From Nocardioides lianchengensis (GTDB lineage: Bacteria; Actinomycetota; Actinomycetes; Propionibacteriales; Nocardioidaceae): a stretch of DNA of 36,236 nucleotides. The notes under the pieces were generated by a model. That model saw nothing but the letters and a program-made list of their open reading frames with translations, was not told the DNA's origin and ran no database searches. The DNA is taken from assembly GCF_900101465.1 (NCBI RefSeq), contig NZ_FMZM01000009.1, positions 29,922-66,157 of the forward strand, in the 5' to 3' direction. The position numbers were made by a program, and so were the translations under genes. Position 1 is the stretch's first letter. The number at the start of each line of letters is the position of its first letter. This document shows positions 30,345-36,236 of this stretch, one piece after another.

Positions 30345-31805
30345 ATGGCGAAGCTCAGACCGCCCGCGGACGTCTGGAGCCGGTGGGCGACCCTGGCGGC
30401 CCTCACCCTGGTCGCCGCCCCGATGCTGGTCCTGGTCACCGTGGTGCCCGGCATGCAGAGCCTCGCCCGGCTCTCCGCCGTCTCCGGGATGTCGGTGTCC
30501 GTGCTCTGCCTGGTGGCCGCGCTGCTCTTCCACCTCCACTGGCGGCTCACCCGGGCCGACACCACGGAGTGGCTCGCCGCCGGCGCGGCGGTGCTCGCCT
30601 CCCACGGGATGGCCCTCGCGCTCGTCGAGCGCAGCCGGGCGGTCGAGGACCTGGCGCCGTACCGCACGGCGACGACGCTGACGGTCGCCCTGCTGCTCGC
30701 GTTCCTCGCGCGGCGGGCCACCTCGCCCCTGGCCCCGGTCGGTCCCGACCCGATGGCCGCGGGTCTCGGTCTCGGCCTCGCCGTCGCCACGCTCCACCTC
30801 ACCCTCGCGTACGGCGGCCCCTCGTGGCCGCTCCCCCTCGCCGTCCGCGTCGCGTGCTCGTTCGTCATCGTCGGCACCGGGGTCGTCCTGACCCTGGGTC
30901 TGCCGCGGGTCTCGGCGCTGCCCCCGTGGGCGCAGGTGCGGCTGCAGCTGGGCGTGCTGGCCGTCCTGCTGCGCCACGGGCTCGCGCTGCACGGGGACCT
31001 CGACGGCCCCGCCGGCGACGTCGTCCTCGCCGTGGGGACGGTGGCGGGGATCCTGGGCGCGGTGCTGCTCAGCACCACGGCGCTCGGCCTGGTCCGCTGG
31101 GCGATCCGGGACCAGCAGCGGATGGTCCAGGCCCTGCGGGACCGGCTGGCCGCCCTCGAGCAGGACTCCCGCACGGACCGGGAGCGCATGCACGAGGTGC
31201 GTGGCACCCTCGCCGGCATCGCCAGCGCCACCGAGCTGATGACCAGCTCACCGTCGCTGGACACCACCGAGCAGCCCGAGCTGGTCCGGATGGTGGGCCA
31301 CGAGGTGTCGCGGCTGCACCGGATGCTCCACGACACGGTGCCGTCGCGGCCGGTCGCCGTCTCCCTCGACGAGGTCCTCGCCCCGCTGGTCCTCCGGCAC
31401 CGCACCCAGGGTCACGACGTCCGGTGGGAGCCGGACGGGCGGTGGGTGCTCGTCGTACCCGACGCGCTCGCGCACGCGGTCAGCGTGCTGCTGGCCAACG
31501 CCGACCGGCACGCCCCCGGCTCGCCGGTCGTCGTCCGGGTGACCGACGAGCCCGGCTGGGTCGTCATCCGGGTGAGCGACTCCGGTCCCGGGGTACCGGC
31601 CGCCGTGATCGAGTCCCTGTTCACACGAGGTGCCCGTGCCGGGCCTCGCCCCGGCAGCGGCATCGGCCTCCACCTCGCCCGTCGGCTGCTCACGGAGGGC
31701 TCCGGCCGGCTGGCCTACGACCCGTCGCACCGTCCGGGCGCGTCGTTCCTGATCGGCCTGCGCCACGCCTCCCCGCCCGACCCGGGCCTCCGAGGCAGCA
31801 CGTGA
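30345..31805 (+). CDS. Membrane sensor histidine kinase
   Basis: This is a 486-residue kinase. The first 250 residues hold about seven or eight membrane segments with little extracytoplasmic sequence, so it probably senses a membrane or intramembrane cue. A short coiled linker leads to the H-box RMHEVRGTLAGI with H283 as phosphosite; the proline common after HE-x-R is absent. The ATPase part has the N-box LLANADRH (N385), SDSGPGVP (411-418) and GSGIGLHLA (438-446). GGAGG precedes ATG 30345 by seven bases. The stop overlaps the next gene's GTG, so the kinase and regulator form a two-component pair. Confidence 0.9.
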   Translation: MAKLRPPADVWSRWATLAALTLVAAPMLVLVTVVPGMQSLARLSAVSGMSVSVLCLVAALLFHLHWRLTRADTTEWLAAGAAVLASHGMALALVERSRAVEDLAPYRTATTLTVALLLAFLARRATSPLAPVGPDPMAAGLGLGLAVATLHLTLAYGGPSWPLPLAVRVACSFVIVGTGVVLTLGLPRVSALPPWAQVRLQLGVLAVLLRHGLALHGDLDGPAGDVVLAVGTVAGILGAVLLSTTALGLVRWAIRDQQRMVQALRDRLAALEQDSRTDRERMHEVRGTLAGIASATELMTSSPSLDTTEQPELVRMVGHEVSRLHRMLHDTVPSRPVAVSLDEVLAPLVLRHRTQGHDVRWEPDGRWVLVVPDALAHAVSVLLANADRHAPGSPVVVRVTDEPGWVVIRVSDSGPGVPAAVIESLFTRGARAGPRPGSGIGLHLARRLLTEGSGRLAYDPSHRPGASFLIGLRHASPPDPGLRGST

Positions 31806-32473
31806 CCGAGCGCCTGCGACTCGCCGTCCTGGACGACCACCAGCTGTTCGCCGAGACCCTCACCCTGGCCCTCGGGCAAGAGGGCTTCCAGACCCGGCGC
31901 TTCGCCGTACCCGAGCAGCCGGGGGCCACCGAGGACCTGCTGCGCGAGATGAACCGGTTCCGGCCGAGCATCGCGCTCGTCGACCTGTCCCTCGGGCGGT
32001 TCGGCAGCGGTCTGCGGCTGGTGCGCCCCCTGGTCACCGCCGGCACCGCCGTCCTGGTCGTGACGTCCGCTCCCCGCTCGCAGTGGGGCGAGTGCCTCCT
32101 GCACGGGGCGAGTCGGGTGATCGCCAAGACCGCGCCGCTGCAGGAGATCCTGGACTGTGTCCGCGACCTGGGGCAGGGGCGCACGGTGATCGACCCCGAG
32201 GAGTACGCCGAGCTGGTCGGCGAGTGGCAGGACGGCTCGCGCGAGCAGGCCACCCTGCGGGCCCGCCTCGCGGGGCTGAGCTCGCGCGAGCAGGAGGTGC
32301 TGGCGCAGCTGATGGAGGGGCACACCGCCCGCGACATCGCCCACGAGTGGATCGTCTCGGAGGCCACGGTGCGGACCCAGATCCGCGCGATCCTGACCAA
32401 GCTGGAGGTCTCGTCCCAGCTGGCCGCCGTCGTCCTGGCCAACCAGGCCGGCTGGACGCTCGACCAGGACTGA
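31802..32473 (+). CDS. LuxR/NarL-type response regulator paired with the kinase
   Basis: This 223-residue regulator has an intact receiver: LDDHQLF, phospho-acceptor Asp in ALVDLSLG, Thr in VVTSA and Lys in GASRVIAKTAPL. The DNA-binding domain runs from LSSREQEVL to LEVSSQLAAV, with VSEATVRTQIRAIL as recognition helix. It is translationally coupled to the kinase (GTGA at 31802-31805). Receiver and HTH are clearly related to the regulators at 28078 and 27054, so the three look like local duplicates, of which only this one keeps both a partner kinase and all receiver residues. Confidence 0.9.
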   Translation: MTERLRLAVLDDHQLFAETLTLALGQEGFQTRRFAVPEQPGATEDLLREMNRFRPSIALVDLSLGRFGSGLRLVRPLVTAGTAVLVVTSAPRSQWGECLLHGASRVIAKTAPLQEILDCVRDLGQGRTVIDPEEYAELVGEWQDGSREQATLRARLAGLSSREQEVLAQLMEGHTARDIAHEWIVSEATVRTQIRAILTKLEVSSQLAAVVLANQAGWTLDQD

Positions 32474-32482
32474 CCGGGTGGC

Positions 32483-33205
32483 TCAGCCCTCGGCGGCGGC
32501 GAGCTCCTGCTTCCAGACCCGGAAGGTCTCCTCGGTCCGGCCGCGACGCCAGTAGCCCGAGATCGACGCGTCCTGGCGCGGCACCCCCCGCTCCTTCAGC
32601 AGGTAGGGGCGCAGGCCGTGCATGGTCACTTGCGCCTCGCCGTGGGCGAACACCTGGACCCGCCCCTCACGCCACGGGAGGGCCCGGACGGCGCCTTCCA
32701 GGTCCCCATCGAGCACCCACCGGACCTCGACGCCCGCCGGCCCGGTCAGCGGCTGGACGTGGTCGGCGCCGTACGCCTCGACGACGGCGTGGCCGACCGC
32801 GTCGGCCGGCAGCGCCTCCAGCGCGGCCCGGATCGCGGGTAGTCCGGCCTCGTCGCCGGCGAGCAGGTGCCAGTCGGCGGTCGGGTCGGGCGCGTAGCCG
32901 CTCCCCGGCCCCCGGACCTCCAGCACGTCGCCGGGCTTCGCGGCCGCGGCCCAGGGCCCGGCGTACCCCTCGTCGCCGTGGACGACGAAGTCGATGTCGA
33001 GCGTCCCGGTAGCGACGTCGGGGTTCAGCGCGGTGTAGGTGCGGACCACCGGCTCCTCGGGGGTCCCGAGGACGAGCTTGACGTAGCGGTCGGTGTCGGT
33101 GCTCCCGGCAAAGGCCGAGAGGTCGTCGCTGCGGAAGCGGACCCGGACCATGCCGGGGCTGAGCCGCTCGGTGGCGGTGACGACGAGGGTGGTGCTGCTG
33201 GGCAC
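32483..33205 (-). CDS. Siderophore-interacting protein (FAD-dependent ferric-siderophore reductase family)
   Basis: This 240-residue protein has the FAD-binding motif RTYTALNPD (55-63), matching the RxYT signature. HLLAGDEAGLPAI and the C-terminal SISGYWRRGRTEE complete the ViuB/SIP family pattern. Such proteins reduce iron from imported ferric siderophores in the cytoplasm. The start is GTG 33205 with AGGAG five bases upstream. An iron-box palindrome lies 20 nt upstream, so expression should be repressed by a DtxR/IdeR-type regulator when iron is plentiful. The gene ends 10 bp after the convergent response-regulator stop. It looks unrelated to EPS. Confidence 0.9.
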   Translation of the reverse strand: MPSSTTLVVTATERLSPGMVRVRFRSDDLSAFAGSTDTDRYVKLVLGTPEEPVVRTYTALNPDVATGTLDIDFVVHGDEGYAGPWAAAAKPGDVLEVRGPGSGYAPDPTADWHLLAGDEAGLPAIRAALEALPADAVGHAVVEAYGADHVQPLTGPAGVEVRWVLDGDLEGAVRALPWREGRVQVFAHGEAQVTMHGLRPYLLKERGVPRQDASISGYWRRGRTEETFRVWKQELAAAEG

Positions 33206-33225
33206 GGAGGCTCCTGACGATCGGT

Positions 33226-33241
33226 GTTAGGGAAGCCTAAC
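33226..33241. promoter_or_regulatory. DtxR/IdeR-type iron box
   Basis: GTTAGGGAAGCCTAAC has six-base inverted arms (GTTAGG and CCTAAC). It matches the TTAGG...CCTAA pattern of actinobacterial iron-dependent repressors and sits just upstream of a siderophore-interacting protein gene. Confidence 0.78.
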
Positions 33242-33305
33242 TCGCCCGTGTGTGCGGAGCCTGAGGCTCGGACGTCGGGCCGGGTCCGGCGCGCCTCTCC
33301 TCGCA

Positions 33306-33863
33306 TCAGCTCGTGGCGAGGAGGGCCTCGGCGATGGCGATGGCGATGGCGCGTTGCGTCCCGTCCTCGACGGTGACCCCCTCGGCCATCACCACGTACT
33401 GCTGGACGAGCACGACGAGCACTCGGTCACCGACGTCGACCGCCAGGTCCGCCATCTGACGCCCCTCGATCTCCGCGGTCGCGGACAGGGCCGGCGATCC
33501 CGCGACCGTCACCTCGGTCGTCGGCGTCGAGGCCGCAGGTGACCCGAGGCGAACGAGGTCGTCTTCGAGCCCGTCACGCTCGCTCCACACCTCGACCGTC
33601 ACCACCAGCCCGGTGCTCGGACTCGGGGCGAAGCAACCGTCGTCGCGACCGGGTTGGGCGGGCGTGGTCTCGCCCGGCTCGAAGGACCCGCCGGTGATGT
33701 CGGACAGCTCCTCCGGGGTGAGCCGGTCGCACAGGTCGCCCTGCTCCACGGCGCCCAGTGAAGTGCCGCCGGGCCCGCCCTCGGCGGCACGGTCGTCAGC
33801 ACAGCCGCCGAGCGCCAGCACGGCCAGTGCGACCACGCCTGACATGAGCCTCGCTCTCCGCAC
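33306..33863 (-). CDS. Putative lipoprotein, DUF3558-like
   Basis: This is a 185-residue predicted lipoprotein. The signal sequence VRRARLMSGVVALAVLALGG ends in a lipobox with the lipidated Cys at 21 (LGGC). The mature part opens with an acidic, Gly-rich linker, then LCDRLTPEELSDITGG and a second Cys in DDGCFAP. That pattern resembles the DUF3558 lipoproteins of actinobacteria. GTG 33863 is chosen because AGGAGG lies five bases upstream and it places the signal peptide at the very start. The function is unknown; it should sit on the outer face of the membrane. Confidence 0.75.
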   Translation of the reverse strand: MRRARLMSGVVALAVLALGGCADDRAAEGGPGGTSLGAVEQGDLCDRLTPEELSDITGGSFEPGETTPAQPGRDDGCFAPSPSTGLVVTVEVWSERDGLEDDLVRLGSPAASTPTTEVTVAGSPALSATAEIEGRQMADLAVDVGDRVLVVLVQQYVVMAEGVTVEDGTQRAIAIAIAEALLATS

Positions 33864-33868
33864 GAACG

Positions 33869-33874
33869 CCTCCT
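33869..33874 (-). promoter_or_regulatory. Shine-Dalgarno that fixes the lipoprotein start
   Basis: AGGAGG on the minus strand is five bases before GTG 33863 and decides against the longer reading to 33992. Confidence 0.65.
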
Positions 33875-34021
33875 CTCCGGGTCGGGACGACGCATCATCT
33901 CCCGCGGACGCGCCTGCGTCCTGGCGAGGACCGCGCACTCGGCGGCAGTCCCCGCCGACGTGACGTGCTATCACCTGGTCTCGCCGTCGCACTCGGCCCG
34001 TCCCGTCAGCAGAGGAGGGTC

Positions 34022-34102
34022 ATGGAGAACCATGATCTCGGATCGCATGACGAGGCACCGTGGGGAGGCTCATCCTCACCGACGGGACGACGGAGCGCCT
34101 GA
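34022..34102 (+). CDS. Possible 26-residue small protein (weak)
   Basis: AGAGGAGGG ends two bases before ATG 34022, which opens a 26-codon frame rich in His, Asp, Gly and Ser (it begins MENHDLGSHDEAPW). No family is recognised. It lies in the otherwise empty 276-bp stretch between the lipoprotein and the small membrane protein. The spacing to the start is short, and chance is a real possibility. Confidence 0.22.
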   Translation: MENHDLGSHDEAPWGGSSSPTGRRSA

Positions 34103-34139
34103 TGGCGCCGTCGACCGGCTCAGGACTCGTCCACGCAGG

Positions 34140-34469
34140 TCAGCTGCAGGAGGACCCGCCGTCGCCGGAGCCACCATGGCCACCGCCGTCCGACCAGCCC
34201 GCGCCGCCGAGAGCGCCACTCCAGCCGGCAGCGTGACCGGCGCGACGGCGTACGTCGGGGTTGCCCGGCACCAGGACGGCGTCGAGGAAGGCGGCCAGGA
34301 CGACCGCGGCCACCAGCCAGGCGAACGCGGTGGCACCGACAGCCATCCGGCCACCGTCGTTCAGCACGACCGTCGAGATCGCGACGACCAACGCCACGAC
34401 CGCGACCGTGGTGAAGGTGAGCCAGGCTGTGCGGGAGTGCGGGGCGAGGCGACGCGTGAGGGTGCGCAT
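34140..34469 (-). CDS. Small membrane protein with Gly/Ser-rich tail
   Basis: This 109-residue protein has two hydrophobic segments (WLTFTTVAVVALVVAIST and FAWLVAAVVLAAFLDAVLV). The Gly-rich C-terminus, SDGGGHGGSGDGGSSCS, ends one residue after a Cys. Similar tails occur on small actinobacterial membrane proteins of unknown role. The basic N-terminus (MRTLTRRLAPHSR) suggests it stays inside. No clear operon partner is visible. The function is unknown. Confidence 0.6.
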   Translation of the reverse strand: MRTLTRRLAPHSRTAWLTFTTVAVVALVVAISTVVLNDGGRMAVGATAFAWLVAAVVLAAFLDAVLVPGNPDVRRRAGHAAGWSGALGGAGWSDGGGHGGSGDGGSSCS

Positions 34470-34566
34470 GCGGTCAGTGTGCGCCGGTTCGGGCGGGACC
34501 GCCAGAGGTCCGCGCAGCTGAGGCTCATCGGCAGGGGCGCGCCCGTGGCCCTGAGCGGGCGGGCCG

Positions 34567-35823
34567 TCAGGGCTGCGGGGTGGTGGTGCCGGTGTGGTCG
34601 CGTCTGAACGTCAGTCCGTTCGGGCTGCGCCAGACGAACGTCGTGTCGTCGATCTTGTCGTAGCGCCACCGCGTATGCGTCTTGGCGCGGTGATGTCGTC
34701 GGCACAAGGGGGCGATGTTGCAGTCGCACGTCGTCCCGCCGTGGGCGGCGGGGTCGCCGTGGTCGTGGTCGCAGGACCGGGCGCGGCGTCGGCACCATGG
34801 GAAGACACACGAGTGCTGGAGGAGGGCTTGGCGTTCCTTCAGCCGGTCGGGGACCTCGTAGGCGTCGACGTGGACGTGACCGGTGAGGTCGATGACGGGC
34901 TTGATGATCACCTGACTGTCTCCGTCCTGGCACCAGGACCGGACCTGCTCGACGGAGATCATCGATCGGGTGTTCTCGACGCGGGCGATGGCGGCGTCGG
35001 CGAGGTGCACGTGGACGACGACCTGGCGGGGTCGCTTGCGGTCCGGGTCCGGTTCGGCGTTGAGATCCAACGTCAGCTGGCGGCGGGCAAGGTCACCGAC
35101 CGCGATCGAGCGACGGGCGTCAAGGGAGAGCCCGTCGGCGATGGTGGCGAGGTAGGACGCACCCCGGGCGATGGCGTCCTCGAGGTCGAGGGCATCGACC
35201 AGGTCGAGGGTGCCGCGGACTTCGACGTGCCCGTCGTAGGAGACCTGCTGGACTTCGATGTCGAAGTGCCGCACCTCAGCCGCGTCCCGGGCGCGCTGGG
35301 CGGCCGTCTCGGGGTCGAAGCGGACCCGGGCTTCTTCGATGGTCCGGTCGAGTTGGGCGATCGAGATCTTGTGCGCCACTGAGGCGACGTGAAGGTCGAC
35401 GAACTCGGCGCCGTCGAGTGGGAGGTCGATGGTCTCGGCGGCGATGCGTCGGGCCTTCCAGACCGGGAGGTCGAGGGACTGCACTCGTTCGTAGACCCTG
35501 GGGAGGCGGTGGGCGAGTTCGACGGCGTGGCCGAGGTAGATCCGACCGGAGTCCGACGACAGGCCCAGTGCGGCGGAGAACTCCAGCACACTGAACTCGG
35601 CGATGAGTGGTGCGCCGGGGCCGGCGATGGCCATCTCGTCCTCACACCCCGGGATCCACACGGCGGCGGCATCCGACAGGGAGTCGGTGGAGTGCATCCC
35701 GGCCCAGGTGACGGCGGCGGCGAGTTGGTCGGCCTCGGCCTGGAGCTGGATAGAGCGTCGGGCGCGGACGAAGGCGAGCACCGCGGTGGCGGTGTCGCAG
35801 TCGTCGAGGTCCCGAGTGGTCAT
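34567..35823 (-). CDS. DUF222/HNH endonuclease-domain protein (13E12-type)
   Basis: This is a 418-residue protein. An N-terminal DUF222 region (LPRVYERVQSLDLPVWKARRIA, hallmark LDLPVWKARRIA) covers about two thirds. A C-terminal HNH nuclease domain follows: paired Cys in CVFPWCRRRA, the catalytic HDHGDP block and LCRRHHRAKT. Proteins of this type are repeated in actinobacterial genomes (the 13E12 family of mycobacteria); their biological role is unsettled. ATG 35823 (MTTRDLDD) is preferred to the GTG at 35844, because a palindrome resembling a LexA site covers the region just upstream. Base composition is a little less GC-rich than the EPS locus. Confidence 0.88.
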   Translation of the reverse strand: MTTRDLDDCDTATAVLAFVRARRSIQLQAEADQLAAAVTWAGMHSTDSLSDAAAVWIPGCEDEMAIAGPGAPLIAEFSVLEFSAALGLSSDSGRIYLGHAVELAHRLPRVYERVQSLDLPVWKARRIAAETIDLPLDGAEFVDLHVASVAHKISIAQLDRTIEEARVRFDPETAAQRARDAAEVRHFDIEVQQVSYDGHVEVRGTLDLVDALDLEDAIARGASYLATIADGLSLDARRSIAVGDLARRQLTLDLNAEPDPDRKRPRQVVVHVHLADAAIARVENTRSMISVEQVRSWCQDGDSQVIIKPVIDLTGHVHVDAYEVPDRLKERQALLQHSCVFPWCRRRARSCDHDHGDPAAHGGTTCDCNIAPLCRRHHRAKTHTRWRYDKIDDTTFVWRSPNGLTFRRDHTGTTTPQP

Positions 35824-35836
35824 ACCTATATGATAC

Positions 35837-35852
35837 TCGAACACATTATCGA
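35837..35852. promoter_or_regulatory. SOS-box-like palindrome before the DUF222/HNH gene
   Basis: TCGAACACATTATCGA resembles the actinobacterial LexA box TCGAAC-N4-GTTCGA: the left half is exact and the right half has two changes. It lies 13 nt upstream of ATG 35823. LexA sites precede several 13E12-family genes in mycobacteria (recalled, not checked). Confidence 0.4.
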
Positions 35853-36016
35853 ATGCGAGGGTTGTTCACAGCCTTGTTCGAGCGGTCGACCCGAAGGGAC
35901 CGAATGCCAGAAGCAGCCTGGTGATGGCCCTTGATCACCGCGGACGGTGAGCCCCCTTCTTTCTGTAAATGTCTTCGAACCGGCCTGGTGCACCGAGCAG
36001 ACACCACGGCAGAGGT
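35853..36016. other. Gene-free stretch with nothing recognised
   Basis: This lies between the SOS-like site and the tandem repeats. Short open frames here have no start-site support and no recognisable products. It is less GC-rich than the EPS locus. Confidence 0.5.
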
Positions 36017-36236
36017 CGACCTACCGGAGGTCGCTTGTTGGGTGCGGGGGTCTCGACGGGCGTTCAGGACTTCGTCCTTCACTGCTCGACCACCGGCGAC
36101 AGTGACCGGCGGAGGGGACCGACCTTCCGAGGGTTTCTTGTTGGGTGCGGGGGTCTCGACGGGCGTTCAGGACTTCGTCCTTCACTGCTCGACCACCGGA
36201 GGCAGTAACCGGCCGCAGGGGCCGACCTACCGGAGG
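36017..36236. repeat. 103-bp tandem repeat, at least two units, running off the window
   Basis: Units start at 36017, 36120 and 36223 (partial), each opening CGACCT(A/T)CCG. Every full unit carries TTGTTGGGTGCGGGGGTCTC, then AGGAC-TTC-GTCCT (36066-36078 in unit 1), a small hairpin, and CTCGACCACCGG. The GGTCTCGA...CTCGACC ends place it in the same broad repeat class as the element at 1-67. The stretch after CTCGACC is more variable between units. Confidence 0.85.

Noticed and set aside
35846..36082. Small minus-strand open frame of 78 codons
   Set aside because: It covers the repeat array and intergenic sequence, with no recognisable features or start support.
36017..36236. CRISPR array
   Set aside because: The 103-bp units adjoin each other without unique spacers, and no cas gene is present.

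Overview
The window is very GC-rich, uses many GTG starts, and is packed with genes that overlap by four bases (GTGA/ATGA). It carries a DUF222/HNH gene, an actinobacterial iron box and GGTCTCGA...CTCGACC-type intergenic repeats at both ends. Together these point to a high-GC actinobacterium, probably Nocardioides or a relative; that assignment is inference. Nearly all of 58-32473 is one exopolysaccharide (EPS) locus of the Wzx/Wzy type. The right end (32483-36236) is ordinary accessory chromosome.

Layout. (1) 58-5897, minus strand: a five-gene cassette (GNAT-like transferase, acyl-adenylating ligase, PLP decarboxylase, acyl carrier protein, AsnB-like amidotransferase). It resembles the small-molecule cassette found in exosortase-A EPS loci of Gram-negative bacteria, but no exosortase is present here. 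(2) 6017-7563, plus strand: a GT2 glycosyltransferase and a NodB-type polysaccharide deacetylase. (3) 7663-21457, minus strand: a 12-gene operon. In transcription order it encodes a Gfo/Idh sugar dehydrogenase, SDR epimerase/dehydratase, DegT aminotransferase, PglD/NeuD-type acetyltransferase, CgeB-like glycosyltransferase, Wzx flippase, GT2, a second DegT aminotransferase, a WsaF-like GT4, a Wzz-like protein, a Wzy-like polymerase and a rhamnosyltransferase-like GT2. (4) 21563-26332, minus strand: a 1589-residue secreted multidomain protein. (5) 26476-27141, plus strand: a WbpD/WlbB-type sugar N-acetyltransferase. (6) 27054-32473: three related LuxR/NarL-type regulators, the priming polyprenyl-phosphate sugar transferase, and a membrane histidine kinase coupled to the third regulator. 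(7) 32483-35823, minus strand: siderophore-interacting protein with iron box, a lipoprotein, a small membrane protein and a DUF222/HNH protein with an SOS-like site. (8) 36017-36236: 103-bp tandem repeats running off the end.

How the parts fit (inference). The phosphotransferase (28862-30202) starts the lipid-linked repeat unit. The dehydrogenase, aminotransferases and two acetyltransferases make acetamido-sugars, possibly 2,3-diacetamido-uronic acid and/or 4-acetamido-4,6-dideoxy sugars. Five glycosyltransferases extend the unit, Wzx flips it, Wzy polymerises it and the Wzz-like protein sets length. The deacetylase and the carrier-protein cassette then decorate it.

The main novelty candidate is regulatory. 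A dyad, TCCCC-N6-GGGGA or a close variant, sits in five intergenic regions serving the EPS operons and their regulators (six sites). Its edge lies 52, 52 and 53 nt from three start codons. The three paralogous LuxR-type proteins encoded in the locus are the obvious candidate binders. The second candidate is the exosortase-free decoration cassette.
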